Shown: one piece after another, positions 1 to 8,318 of the stretch | Position numbering within the stretch: the first letter of the stretch is position 1 | How the letters are laid out: each line of letters opens with the position of its first letter | Source of the DNA: a bacterium BMS3Abin02 | Lineage (GTDB): Bacteria; Actinomycetota; Acidimicrobiia; Spongiisociales; UBA4744 | Length of the DNA stretch: 64,000 bases | Direction: 5' to 3' | Assembly (NCBI GenBank): GCA_002897675.1 | Contig: BDSU01000008.1 | Span: forward strand, 1-64,000 | Translations under genes and position numbers: made by a program | The notes under the pieces: generated by a model | Seen by the model: the letters and a program-made list of their open reading frames with translations, nothing else | What the model was told of the DNA's origin: nothing | Databases searched by the model: none

Positions 1-1
1 C

Positions 2-1540
2 CTGGCTATCGCGCTCGTTGCCGCAGCCATGGTCACGGCTCCCGGGACCATCCCGACCGTGTCTGCCCGCAACACGACGCTGGTCCCTCCGAGCCACCAC
101 CGGGCGGCCGTCCAGGTGCAAAAGCCAGCCGCCGTGGCGGAAACGATGGGGCCCGAGGGACGTGATCTCGTACCCACCAACGGCACCGTTACCATGCAGA
201 TAACCCACCTGTCGCTGTTTGCGGCCACGTCCGGGACCGACCCTCACGGCGGATACTCCGACTCGACGAATCTCTGCCAGGACTGCCACAGCGTCCACGC
301 AGCTTCCTCGCCGACCCACCTGCTTGTCCAACCCACCGAGAAAGAGACCTGCTACCGGTGTCACGACGGTACCGGTATTGCGTCCGATGTCCGGTCAGCC
401 TTCGGCGAGAGCGTCATCGGAGCGTCCACGAAGACGTCCTTCCACCCTGTGCCGACGGCCACGGACGGGTACGAGGTCGCCTGCACCGACTGTCACACGC
501 CCCACAAGCTCCGCTCCGACGTGACGAAGCTGCTTCGAGTGTGGACCGGCTCCACGTGGCTCTACTCCCCCACAGGATCCCCCGTCGGCAACGCCTATTG
601 CTACACGTGTCATGGGCCGGGAGCGCCCTACCCGGGTCTGAAAGGATGGGATCACAGTCCCTTCGATGCCGGCGCTCACGGTCTGCTGATCGCGAAAGAC
701 CCCGCGAAGGCGGAGATCCAGTGCCTCGAGTGCCACCAGCCCCACGGATCCGACTTCCGGGGTCTCACCATCGCGAACCAGGAGCAGACGTGCTTCACCT
801 GTCACACATCTGCCACACCGAACACGTCGGGAGGCACCAACCCCTATGAGGCATTCACCGCCGCCGCCAACGACACGACGACGGCCGATGGAGACCCGAT
901 CAGGATCTACCACCATCCCGTCGCGACGGCCGACCAGGACGGGGGCACACGTCAGGTCGAGTGCGTCTCCTGCCACAACCCTCACCTCGCGGATCAAAAT
1001 GATGGCGCCTCGACGTCCAAACTGGTCGATCCTTCCGACGTCACCACCAAGTGGATCGTCACCTGGGATACGGGATCTGCCGATCTCACCCGAGGTGACA
1101 TCGCTGGGTTCTGCGAAAAGTGTCACATCGACCCCGCGACCACCGCGCCGATCTCGACAGGCGCGACGGTTCCATACGACATCCGGCTCGTTGATGACAC
1201 CGCCTCCCTCGACGATGACGGCAAGCCGCACGACAGGTTCACCGCCACGGGCTGGGAGAACACTGCGGTGCACGGCCCCAGCGGCGACGGCAACCTCGCC
1301 TGCACCGCGTGCCACGACTTCCACGGTTCCTCCAACGCCTACATGCTGAAGGAGAACATGGTGAGCCCCGGCGGTACGAGGAGTGGCAACTTCACCGGCT
1401 TCGATGCACTGTCGTCGGCGTCGTGGGACAACCTCAAAACCAACTTCTGTTTCGTGTGTCATGGTGGCTTCCCCATGAGGCACTCGCGAAACCCCGGCCC
1501 GTGCACGAAGTGCCACTACCACGGGAGCGACGACTTTTGA
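2..1540 (+). CDS. Undecahaem c-type cytochrome, 5' end outside window
   Basis: Exported multihaem cytochrome. The reading frame is open to the left edge and the first residues (LAIALVAAAM) are a hydrophobic signal segment, so the true start lies upstream and the ATG at 29 is internal. I count 11 CXXCH sites (CQDCH, CYRCH, CTDCH, CYTCH, CLECH, CFTCH, CVSCH, CEKCH, CTACH, CFVCH, CTKCH). Several occur as CXXCH-x-PH or CXXCH...H pairs like those of the doubled-CXXCH family. No catalytic domain such as NrfA is recognisable, so an electron-carrying role outside the membrane is inferred from haem content and from the cytochrome genes downstream. Confidence 0.88.
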   Translation: MAIALVAAAMVTAPGTIPTVSARNTTLVPPSHHRAAVQVQKPAAVAETMGPEGRDLVPTNGTVTMQITHLSLFAATSGTDPHGGYSDSTNLCQDCHSVHAASSPTHLLVQPTEKETCYRCHDGTGIASDVRSAFGESVIGASTKTSFHPVPTATDGYEVACTDCHTPHKLRSDVTKLLRVWTGSTWLYSPTGSPVGNAYCYTCHGPGAPYPGLKGWDHSPFDAGAHGLLIAKDPAKAEIQCLECHQPHGSDFRGLTIANQEQTCFTCHTSATPNTSGGTNPYEAFTAAANDTTTADGDPIRIYHHPVATADQDGGTRQVECVSCHNPHLADQNDGASTSKLVDPSDVTTKWIVTWDTGSADLTRGDIAGFCEKCHIDPATTAPISTGATVPYDIRLVDDTASLDDDGKPHDRFTATGWENTAVHGPSGDGNLACTACHDFHGSSNAYMLKENMVSPGGTRSGNFTGFDALSSASWDNLKTNFCFVCHGGFPMRHSRNPGPCTKCHYHGSDDF

Positions 1541-1608
1541 ACGCAACAGCCGTCCGAAAGACACCCGGTCACCGACCTGCGAGCAGGTGTGACCGTCGAC
1601 GACGTACA

Positions 1609-1643
1609 GGGTCCTTTGGCCCCACATCGCGGTCCTTCGGCCC
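1609..1643. promoter_or_regulatory. Tandem GGTCCTTNGGCCC boxes upstream of the Rrf2 gene
   Basis: Two near-identical imperfect palindromes, GGGTCCTTTGGCCC (1609-1622) and GGTCCTTCGGCCC (1631-1643), lie about 21-22 bases apart centre to centre, on one face of the helix, about 85 bases before the Rrf2 start. The half-sites resemble actinobacterial DosR/DevR-type boxes for hypoxia and redox stress, but the identity of the binding protein is inference; no DosR gene is in the window. Confidence 0.4.
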
Positions 1644-1725
1644 TGCTCCGCCCGGAGCAGCCGACGTAGGCTCAGTGATGTCCGACACACCGTCAGGGCT
1701 GATATGCAGAGCTTGGAGATCCGTC

Positions 1726-2133
1726 ATGGTGATGACCCGTGAGGTTGACTACGCGCTGCGTTGCGTCCTGGAGATAGCCCGACGCGGTCGAGTAGGCACG
1801 GGCGAGATCGCGGAGGCTCAGGGTGTCCCCGCATCGTTCCTCGGCAAGATCGTCTCCGCCTTGGCCCGGGCGGGCATCGTCACGACTCGGCGGGGCGTCG
1901 GTGGTGGTGTGATGCTGGCTCGCGCACCTGCCTCGATCACGGTCCTCGAAGTCATCGAAGCCATCCAAGGCCCCTTCACCATCAACTACTGTGTCGGCGA
2001 TCCCTGCAACTGTGACCGGAGCGACGACTGTGCCCTCAAGCCCGTGTGCGACCGAGCCCAGCACGCGATGATCGAAGCCTTCAATGTCAGCTTTGAGGAC
2101 CTCCTGGACGGAAGCACGGGAATGGGGGCCTAG
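1726..2133 (+). CDS. Rrf2-family Fe-S transcriptional regulator
   Basis: 135-residue Rrf2 regulator (IscR/NsrR/RsrR family). An N-terminal winged helix (MTREVDYALRCVLEIARRG) is followed by a dimerisation helix and a Cys-rich loop near residues 85-107. The loop reads CVGDPCNC...C...C; its last three cysteines are spaced C-x5-C-x5-C, as in IscR, which suggests an Fe-S cluster sensing redox state, oxygen or NO. The ATG at 1726 is chosen because GGAG sits seven bases upstream; an ATG at 1732 is also possible. The gene lies six bases before a decahaem cytochrome gene, so it probably regulates this respiratory operon. The effector is not known. Confidence 0.88.
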   Translation: MVMTREVDYALRCVLEIARRGRVGTGEIAEAQGVPASFLGKIVSALARAGIVTTRRGVGGGVMLARAPASITVLEVIEAIQGPFTINYCVGDPCNCDRSDDCALKPVCDRAQHAMIEAFNVSFEDLLDGSTGMGA

Positions 2134-2139
2134 CCGGCG

Positions 2140-2952
2140 ATGGCGCGCAAGCTCACCATCGTCGTACTGATCCTTGCCGCCGCCGTCGGAGGTTGGCTCT
2201 TCCTTCGAAACCAGCATGGGGGAACGGCCTCACCAACCTCGACGAGCCCTCCGGCCTCCGCGGAATCGCCGGCCTTCGAGAAATGCGCCCAGTGCCACGG
2301 CAACCTCGACAAATCCCTGCTGGCAGGCGACGTCGCGCGTCTTCCCACGTTCACCCACGCGGCGCACTCCGCCGTCTCGACTGCGAGCTGCTCACAGTGC
2401 CACAACCCTGATACCCACGGGGTCACCCCCCCTATGGATCGCTGCTTCGCGTGCCATGGCCAGACGCCCGCCGCGTTCGCCCCCGGCCGCTGCACGCTAT
2501 GCCACAGCCTCGCCTTCATCCCGTCTCCCCGGAGCCATGCGGATGATTGGGCGAACCAGCACGGCGTAGGTCTCCAGGCCAACGCGGAGAGCTGCACCCT
2601 GTGCCACGACACTACGCAGTTCTGCACCTCCTGCCACGGGGTCGAGATGCCTCATCCCGCCGGCTGGTCCACCGACGCCCACGCGCTCGCGTACTTCGAA
2701 ACGGGGGCCAAGACGTGTGCGCGGTGCCATCAGTTGGAAGCATCGAACTCCCGGGACGACTGCGACGGCTGCCACCATCCTCAGGGCCGTGTGGACGTCT
2801 CCTGGAGAGTGGCACATCCAAAGGTCGTTCAGACTGTCGGCGGCAGCGCCTGTTTCGCATGTCACGAACCTGCCACCTGTGTGCGCTGCCACACCACCGG
2901 AGAAGAGAACCTGGAGGCCGACCGGTCTCGCTACCTCGGGTCCCACAGGTAG
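2140..2952 (+). CDS. Decahaem c-type cytochrome, membrane-anchored
   Basis: 270 residues. The N-terminal hydrophobic segment (about residues 5-22, LTIVVLILAAAVGGWLFL) lacks a clear cleavage site and probably anchors the protein in the membrane with the haem part outside. There are ten CXXCH sites (CAQCH, CSQCH, CFACH, CTLCH twice, CTSCH, CARCH, CDGCH, CFACH, CVRCH) and numerous extra histidines such as HPAGW that could be distal ligands. The gene follows the Rrf2 gene by six bases and precedes another decahaem gene by six, so the three are surely cotranscribed. It resembles the next two proteins in haem spacing, suggesting ancient duplication. Confidence 0.88.
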   Translation: MARKLTIVVLILAAAVGGWLFLRNQHGGTASPTSTSPPASAESPAFEKCAQCHGNLDKSLLAGDVARLPTFTHAAHSAVSTASCSQCHNPDTHGVTPPMDRCFACHGQTPAAFAPGRCTLCHSLAFIPSPRSHADDWANQHGVGLQANAESCTLCHDTTQFCTSCHGVEMPHPAGWSTDAHALAYFETGAKTCARCHQLEASNSRDDCDGCHHPQGRVDVSWRVAHPKVVQTVGGSACFACHEPATCVRCHTTGEENLEADRSRYLGSHR

Positions 2953-2958
2953 GTCGCC

Positions 2959-3762
2959 ATGGTTCGCCGAATCAAGATCAGATGGTGGCTTCCGGCACTG
3001 GGCGGCCTGGTGGCGATCATTCTGCTCGCAGGATTGACGCGGGCGCCGACGTCACAGTCGTTCTGTGGCTCCTGCCACGAGACTGCGGCGATATCCGCCG
3101 CGGCGTCGGTGCACGATCGGGTTCCCTGCCTGGCCTGCCATACCCGTCCGGGGCTCCTGGGCACCATCGAGTATCTGCCGACGCTGGCGCGTGAGGTGAC
3201 GGCCAGGGCGACGGGCTGGAACGTCGCCCGAGGCGTGCTGACCCCCGATACCTGTGCGGCGTGCCACGATCTCGCCGAAATGGAGCACCATCCCAAAGCA
3301 GAGGCCGACTGCGCCACATGTCACGGCAGCGCCGTCCACCTCGAAGCCGCCGTCCAGTCCGGACCACACCCCGACCGGTTCACGTTCTCTCATGGAGCCG
3401 CGGCGCTCGATACTCCCGACGAATGTGCGACGTGTCACGACACTCCGACGTTCTGCACCGCATGCCACGTTCGTGTCCAGATACCACATCCGAATGACTG
3501 GGGAACAACCCACGGAACCGTACAGCAGGCCGTGGGAGCCGACGCATGCGAACTCTGCCACCAGCCCTCCTACTGCGCGGGGTGCCACGGCACCGACATC
3601 CCCCATGCCGACTCGTGGCTTGCCCTGCACTACCGCAGCGTCGACGCCGTAAGCGCCGCAGCGTGTACGACGTGCCACGACCGCCGTGAGTGTGACGCAT
3701 GCCATGCGCGCCACGCGGTGCATCGCGAGCAGCGTCTGTTCCAGATGGGGGACGCGCCGTGA
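2959..3762 (+). CDS. Decahaem c-type cytochrome, NapC/NirT-like anchor
   Basis: 267 residues with an N-terminal membrane helix (about residues 9-25) followed closely by CGSCH, the layout of NapC/NirT-type quinol-linked cytochromes, although the protein has ten CXXCH sites rather than four. They are CGSCH, CLACH, CAACH, CATCH twice, CTACH, CELCH, CAGCH, CTTCH and CDACH. An inferred role is electron transfer between the quinol pool or Rieske/b complex and the other multihaem proteins. Its stop overlaps the GTG start of the next gene by four bases (GTGA), indicating translational coupling. Confidence 0.85.
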   Translation: MVRRIKIRWWLPALGGLVAIILLAGLTRAPTSQSFCGSCHETAAISAAASVHDRVPCLACHTRPGLLGTIEYLPTLAREVTARATGWNVARGVLTPDTCAACHDLAEMEHHPKAEADCATCHGSAVHLEAAVQSGPHPDRFTFSHGAAALDTPDECATCHDTPTFCTACHVRVQIPHPNDWGTTHGTVQQAVGADACELCHQPSYCAGCHGTDIPHADSWLALHYRSVDAVSAAACTTCHDRRECDACHARHAVHREQRLFQMGDAP

Positions 3763-4610
3763 GCCCTCGGAGAGCACTGCTGATTGCGTTCGCAGCACTC
3801 GTCCTCGTTCTCATCGAGGGCATCTTGATCGTCGCGATCTTCGTGTCGCCTACATTCCGAAACGACGTAAGTGGAACCATCGGGCGCGCAACGGCGACGT
3901 GGACCGGAACGGACACCACACCCGGGCTGCCTGAGCGGGCAGAGTCCTTGATCTCGTCACGGTATGTCGACTGGGTGCAGCCCCTTTGGAAGCTCCCTGC
4001 GCCGGCCCCGGCAGACCAGGACTTCTCTTCCTGCCTCGAGTGCCATGCCGACTACGCCCAGAAGCTGCGTTTCGGTGGCCTCGTGTTGAACCATGCCGAG
4101 CACGCCTCATTGGGCGTCACCTGCGCGACCTGTCATACCGATATCGCCCATCCCAAGCCGTTGCCTCCACCGGAAGACGCCTGCGCCGATTGCCACGACG
4201 TGAACGATCCATCCCTCTGCGACACCTGCCACACACCCGGATCCGTGGGGCACTTCTTCCGTCTCGGCTATCCGAGACCGGCGACACCGGACTGTGATAC
4301 GTGCCACCTGCCAGGCAGCATCGGGGGCCATCACGGAGGCCTCATCGATGCGGCACCGTTCAATGGCAGCGACCCCGGCGCCTGTGCAGCCTGTCATAAG
4401 CCGGAAGCGTGCGCCGCCTGTCACGACGTCTCGCATCCCAAGGATTGGGTTGCCACGCACGGCACTTCGACCGTACGGTCCGACCAAGGCCCCTGCACGA
4501 ACTGCCACACGATACGCTGGTGCTCGGACGCCTGCCACGCCGGTCGAAAGGTCCCTCTGCGCGACCTGCCGGCTTTCCCCCCGATCTCACGAACCGAAGG
4601 AGAACCGTGA
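3759..4610 (+). CDS. Multihaem c-type cytochrome with one CX3CH site
   Basis: 283 residues if started at the GTG at 3759, which overlaps the preceding stop. A strong N-terminal membrane helix (about residues 6-29) is followed by a roughly 60-residue haem-free spacer, then eight CXXCH sites (CLECH, CATCH, CADCH, CDTCH twice, CAACH twice, CTNCH). A final site near residue 255 reads CSDACH, that is CX3CH, a rare but documented haem-attachment variant. Total 8 or 9 haems. The gene is coupled by a four-base overlap to the SurA-like gene. The spacer may form a docking domain; that is inference. Confidence 0.86.
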   Translation: MSPRRALLIAFAALVLVLIEGILIVAIFVSPTFRNDVSGTIGRATATWTGTDTTPGLPERAESLISSRYVDWVQPLWKLPAPAPADQDFSSCLECHADYAQKLRFGGLVLNHAEHASLGVTCATCHTDIAHPKPLPPPEDACADCHDVNDPSLCDTCHTPGSVGHFFRLGYPRPATPDCDTCHLPGSIGGHHGGLIDAAPFNGSDPGACAACHKPEACAACHDVSHPKDWVATHGTSTVRSDQGPCTNCHTIRWCSDACHAGRKVPLRDLPAFPPISRTEGEP

Positions 4611-5254
4611 AACGCCGAACCATCCTGATGCTCTCGGCTGCTGCCGTCGCTGTCGCTGTCGCCGTCACGGTCTCGGCCACCACCCTGCTGAGATCCGATC
4701 CCGTCGTCGCCGAGGCCAACGGCGTGGCGATTCACCGCTCCGAGTTGGACCGGAGGCTCTCGAGCCTCACCTCGATGCACGGCGGAACCGCCACGGAACC
4801 TGGGCAGTGGAGTGAGATGGCCCTTCAATCACTCGTCGACGACATCATCCTCGAACAGGAGGCCGAACGCACCGGCATCGACGTGTCCACAAAGGACGTG
4901 AACGCGGATTTCGACTCCATGCGAAGCAGGTTCGCTTCCCGCAAGGAGTTCGAAGCCTGGATGGAGGAACTCGGACTCGACCGGAGGGAGCTGAAACGCC
5001 GCATCAGGCTGCAGCTCGTGGGATCGGCCGTGTTCGCGCACATCGTGAAGGACGTCGCCGTGTCCGACGACGAGCTGGCGACGTACTACGAGGCGCACAA
5101 GGACGAATACGAGAACCGGCCGCTACTCGAAGTGCGGACGGACCTTCGCGACAAGCTCGAGAAGACCAAGAAGGAAGAAGCCTACCGTTCCTGGCTGGAG
5201 GAGCAACGAGCCTCCGTCGTGCTCGTCCGGTATGACGAGGAGGGCCGGCCGTGA
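4607..5254 (+). CDS. SurA/PrsA-like periplasmic chaperone without PPIase domain
   Basis: 215 codons from the GTG at 4607, with AAGGAG upstream. An N-terminal signal or anchor segment (AAAVAVAVAVTVSATTLL) is followed by a SurA_N-like helical domain: VAEANGVAIHRSELDRRL, then LVDDIILEQEAERTGI and a helix-rich tail ending ETAR-like in a coiled coil. The parvulin catalytic domain normally found in SurA/PrsA is absent. Embedded among multihaem cytochromes, it is likely a dedicated folding or haem-maturation helper acting outside the membrane; this role is inferred from context. It overlaps both neighbours by four bases. Confidence 0.7.
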   Translation: MKRRTILMLSAAAVAVAVAVTVSATTLLRSDPVVAEANGVAIHRSELDRRLSSLTSMHGGTATEPGQWSEMALQSLVDDIILEQEAERTGIDVSTKDVNADFDSMRSRFASRKEFEAWMEELGLDRRELKRRIRLQLVGSAVFAHIVKDVAVSDDELATYYEAHKDEYENRPLLEVRTDLRDKLEKTKKEEAYRSWLEEQRASVVLVRYDEEGRP

Positions 5255-5913
5255 CCCCGAAACGTCCACCTGAAGCAGTCCCACACGGCCTCTTGATCGT
5301 CGTCGTCGCACTCACGCTCGTCGTGCTCGGCCTCGGTGCGGTCACCGTGGCGCTTCAGCTCCGCCCGGAGAGGGCGCCCGCCACCGCCGCCGAGAGGGAC
5401 ATCGCCATTTGGAAGGCACGGCTCGACGAGAACCCGTCGGCATGGGCCCACACGGGTCTCGGCCTCGCCTACCTCGATGCAGGGGACGAGACGGCAGCCA
5501 CCGAAGCGTTTCACGACGCTCTCGAGCTCAACCCGAACGACTGGATGGCGCTGTTCCAGCTCGGCCTCCTCGTCAAGGACACCGACCCGGACACCGCGGT
5601 GGACTACTTGTCTCGGAGCGGTGATGTGGCCCCCCGTTCCCAAGGTGTCGCGCCCCTGGTGGCCCTCGGAGACCTCCTGCTGGCACGCGGCGACGCCGCG
5701 GGCGCCAAGGCCGCGTTCGAGCGGGCCATCTCGGACTACCCGTTCGACTTCAGTTCCCACTTCGGCCTCGGCCAGGCACTGGAGCAACTCGGTGACGTCG
5801 CCGGTGCCCTCGAGCAATACCAACGCGCCGCCGACTTCAACCCTGACAGTGAAGAGGCCCTCGACGCCATCGAGCGGCTCGGGGGCTCTCCTACGACAAC
5901 GGAGGGACCATGA
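5251..5913 (+). CDS. Membrane-anchored TPR protein
   Basis: 220 residues from a GTG that overlaps the previous stop. One N-terminal helix (about residues 14-34, LLIVVVALTLVVLGLGAVTV) is followed by tetratricopeptide repeats with the usual signature (AWAHTGLGLAYLDAGDETAA, NDWMALFQLGLLVKD, FSSHFGLGQALEQLGDVAGA), about four or five in all. The layout resembles NrfG/CcmI-type TPR proteins of cytochrome c maturation, which bind apocytochrome. Its position inside a multihaem cytochrome operon supports such an assembly role, but the family assignment is by architecture only. Confidence 0.75.
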   Translation: MTPKRPPEAVPHGLLIVVVALTLVVLGLGAVTVALQLRPERAPATAAERDIAIWKARLDENPSAWAHTGLGLAYLDAGDETAATEAFHDALELNPNDWMALFQLGLLVKDTDPDTAVDYLSRSGDVAPRSQGVAPLVALGDLLLARGDAAGAKAAFERAISDYPFDFSSHFGLGQALEQLGDVAGALEQYQRAADFNPDSEEALDAIERLGGSPTTTEGP

Positions 5914-7064
5914 ACGAATCGCCACAGCCCACCGCAGAGCAACCGGGCACGCCGGGCCTTTCGACAACCCCCCGGCGTCTGCTGTGGCTGCTCCTCGCTC
6001 TGCTCGGCGCCGCGGCCGTCGGTCTCGGTGTTCTGATCGTGTTCCTTCTGCGCCCGTCGGAAGCACCCACTTCGAGCACGATCCTGCAGTCGGCTGGATG
6101 TCCCATGACCATCGAACGTTCCATCTACGGGATCGGAACAGACCCGGGAGACCTCTTGCTGCGTCCAATGGGTGTCGCCCTCGACCCTGATGGCAATGTG
6201 TGGGTCGCCGACACCGGCCACGCCCGGCTGTTGGAGTTCGACGCGACCGGCACCTTCATCCGGGAAGCAGGCGAGGGACGCCTGACGAGCCCCTACGGGC
6301 TCGCTTTCGACGAGACGGGCAGTCGTCTGTACGTCGCGGACTGGAACGCGCACCAGGTGCTCGTGTTCTCGGGCGACGGCCGCTACATCGAGTCGTATCC
6401 GGCACCCGATCAGGATCTCTCCGTTTTCGGCCCGGTCGGATTCACACCGTTCGAAGTCCGCGCGTGGGGGGCCTTCATCGTGGTCTCGAGCAACGACGGT
6501 CTGTACTTCTTCGACCGAGACGGGAAGGTCGTCGACTACTGGGGAACCGGAACGAGGTCTCGCGAGGTGGGCGGCTTCAATTTCCCGGATGCCTTCGACA
6601 TCGACCCGGAACTCGGGCGCTTCTACGTGGCGGACACGCTGAATCGACGCGTCGTGGCCCTCGACGAGACAGGCAACGTGCTGTGGGTGTCCGGTCAGCC
6701 CGACGAGCAGGGCAAGATCGTCGGCTTCTGGGAGCTGCCCCGCTCCGTCGCCGTGGGTCCCGACGGCAACGTGTACGTCGTCGACACGTTCAGGTTTCAG
6801 AACGAGTGCGCCGGCACAGGTCACATCGTCGTCCTCTCGCCCGAGGGGGACCTCATCGGCGAATTCGGGGCAGGTGGGCCCGGCGAGGACACGTTCAATT
6901 TCCCCGAAAAGCTGGCGATTGCCTCCAACGGAGTGTTCGCAATCGCAGATCGGGAAAACGGGCGGATCGCACTGTTCCGCCTGGACGGACTCCCCCGAGT
7001 AGACGAATCCGAGACCAAGCTGTACGCCAAGTCGTTCGTCCGATTCGGAGGCGTCGGACCTTGA
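5910..7064 (+). CDS. Membrane-anchored NHL-repeat beta-propeller protein
   Basis: 384 residues starting at an ATG that overlaps the TPR stop. A cytoplasmic Pro-rich head is followed by a membrane helix (about residues 25-46) and an extracytoplasmic propeller of about six NHL repeats. The repeats show motifs such as PMGVALDPDGNVWVADTGHARL, SPYGLAFDETGSRLYVADW, FNFPDAFDIDPELGRFYVADT and ELPRSVAVGPDGNVYVVDT. NHL proteins are found beside multihaem cytochromes in several anaerobes, often as scaffolds. No catalytic residues are apparent. I infer a structural or docking part of the same complex. Confidence 0.82.
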   Translation: MNESPQPTAEQPGTPGLSTTPRRLLWLLLALLGAAAVGLGVLIVFLLRPSEAPTSSTILQSAGCPMTIERSIYGIGTDPGDLLLRPMGVALDPDGNVWVADTGHARLLEFDATGTFIREAGEGRLTSPYGLAFDETGSRLYVADWNAHQVLVFSGDGRYIESYPAPDQDLSVFGPVGFTPFEVRAWGAFIVVSSNDGLYFFDRDGKVVDYWGTGTRSREVGGFNFPDAFDIDPELGRFYVADTLNRRVVALDETGNVLWVSGQPDEQGKIVGFWELPRSVAVGPDGNVYVVDTFRFQNECAGTGHIVVLSPEGDLIGEFGAGGPGEDTFNFPEKLAIASNGVFAIADRENGRIALFRLDGLPRVDESETKLYAKSFVRFGGVGP

Positions 7065-7185
7065 GTGCTCATCGCTATCCAGTCGATAGATGCAGCGGCG
7101 ATCGGACTTACGGCGTTATGGACCGCCATTTGGCCTCCTGATGGACCAGCCGTACACTCTGAAAGACAGAGGAGGGGAGACCACG

Positions 7186-7662
7186 GTGACCGATGATGTA
7201 AGTCGTCGCACACTTCTTTCGAAGATGGTCGCGGCTATCGGCGGGCTGATTGCCGCCGGTGTCGGCGTTCCGGCGATCGCCTACGTGGTCGCCCCGGCCT
7301 CCAAGAGCGGCCGTGAGGACGTATGGGTCCCCATCGGTTCGACTCGACAGATCGAACTGGGCACCCCCACCCTTTTCAAGGCAAAGATCGATCGTACGAC
7401 CGGCTGGGTCACCCAGACGGAGGAGACGGGTGTCTACGTCTACACGAACAACGGGCGCGACTATGTCGCACTCTCCAACGTCTGCACCCATCTCGGCTGT
7501 CGGGTGCGGTGGGTGGACGACCAGCAGTCGTTCTTCTGCCCTTGCCACAACGGCGTGTTTTCCAAGACCGGCAAGGTGCTCGACGGGCCACCGCCGAAGC
7601 CCCTTGAATCCTTCGACGTGCGCGTCGAAGGTGAACAACTCGAGGTGCACTGGGACGCATGA
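7186..7662 (+). CDS. Rieske [2Fe-2S] protein
   Basis: 158 residues. The GTG at 7186 is chosen because AGGAGGGGA lies just upstream (7170-7178); an in-frame ATG at 7141 lacks such a site. An SRRTLLSKM stretch precedes a membrane helix (about residues 15-38), like the uncleaved anchor of Rieske proteins. The cluster motifs are CTHLGC (about residues 102-107) and CPCHNG (about 120-125), giving the expected two Cys and two His ligands and the disulfide pair. It forms one unit with the cytochrome b genes that follow by a four-base overlap, and would accept electrons from quinol and pass them to c haems. Confidence 0.93.
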   Translation: MTDDVSRRTLLSKMVAAIGGLIAAGVGVPAIAYVVAPASKSGREDVWVPIGSTRQIELGTPTLFKAKIDRTTGWVTQTEETGVYVYTNNGRDYVALSNVCTHLGCRVRWVDDQQSFFCPCHNGVFSKTGKVLDGPPPKPLESFDVRVEGEQLEVHWDA

Positions 7663-8318
7663 CACTCTCAGACTGGATCGACGACCGCACCGGCTGGCGC
7701 CGGATCTGGGAGACTCTCTTCCTGCGCCGGATTCCGAAGGTGAACTGGCTGTACACGCTCGGGTCGGCGACACTGTTCGTGGCCATCAACCAGATCGTCA
7801 CCGGCATTCTGCTGTCCATCTACTACGTCCCGAGCCCCCAGGACGCCTATGCCAGCGTCCAGTACATCACCACCGGGGTATCTGCCGGCTGGCTCATCCG
7901 GGGACTGCACCATTGGGGCGCCAGCGCGATGGTGGTGCTCGCCGTCCTGCACATGCTCAGGGTCATCTTCCATGGCGCCTACAAGTACCCCCGGGAGATC
8001 ACCTGGTTCACCGGAGTCCTGCTCCTCCTCGTTGTGTTTGGTTTCGGATTCACCGGCTACCTCCTCCCCTGGGATCAAAAGGCCTACTGGGCGACCACGG
8101 TCGGCACTCGCATCATCGCAGTCGTCCCCGGCATCGGAGACTGGCTACTTCGCGTCGCCCGTGGCGGGGATGAGCTCTCCGCGGTGACCCTCACGCGCTT
8201 CTTCGGCACCCACGTATGGGTGCTGCCGGCCTTGCTGCTCCTGCTGCTCGGCATCCACTTGTTCCTCGTCATTCGCATCAGCATCAGTGCGCCGCCAAAG
8301 CGGGAACGATCCAGATGA
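7659..8318 (+). CDS. Cytochrome b N-terminal (b6-like) subunit
   Basis: 219 residues, the N-terminal four-helix part of a bc1/b6f cytochrome b. Haem ligand histidine pairs are visible on helix B (GLHHWGASAMVVLAVLH) and helix D (THVWVLPALLLLLLGIH, HX14H). PREITWFTGVLLLLVVFGFGFTGYLLPWDQ matches the conserved helix C and the GYLLPW Qo-side motif. The split arrangement, with the C-terminal half in the next gene, is as in b6f and many Gram-positive complexes. Its stop overlaps the next start by four bases. Confidence 0.93.
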   Translation: MTLSDWIDDRTGWRRIWETLFLRRIPKVNWLYTLGSATLFVAINQIVTGILLSIYYVPSPQDAYASVQYITTGVSAGWLIRGLHHWGASAMVVLAVLHMLRVIFHGAYKYPREITWFTGVLLLLVVFGFGFTGYLLPWDQKAYWATTVGTRIIAVVPGIGDWLLRVARGGDELSAVTLTRFFGTHVWVLPALLLLLLGIHLFLVIRISISAPPKRERSR

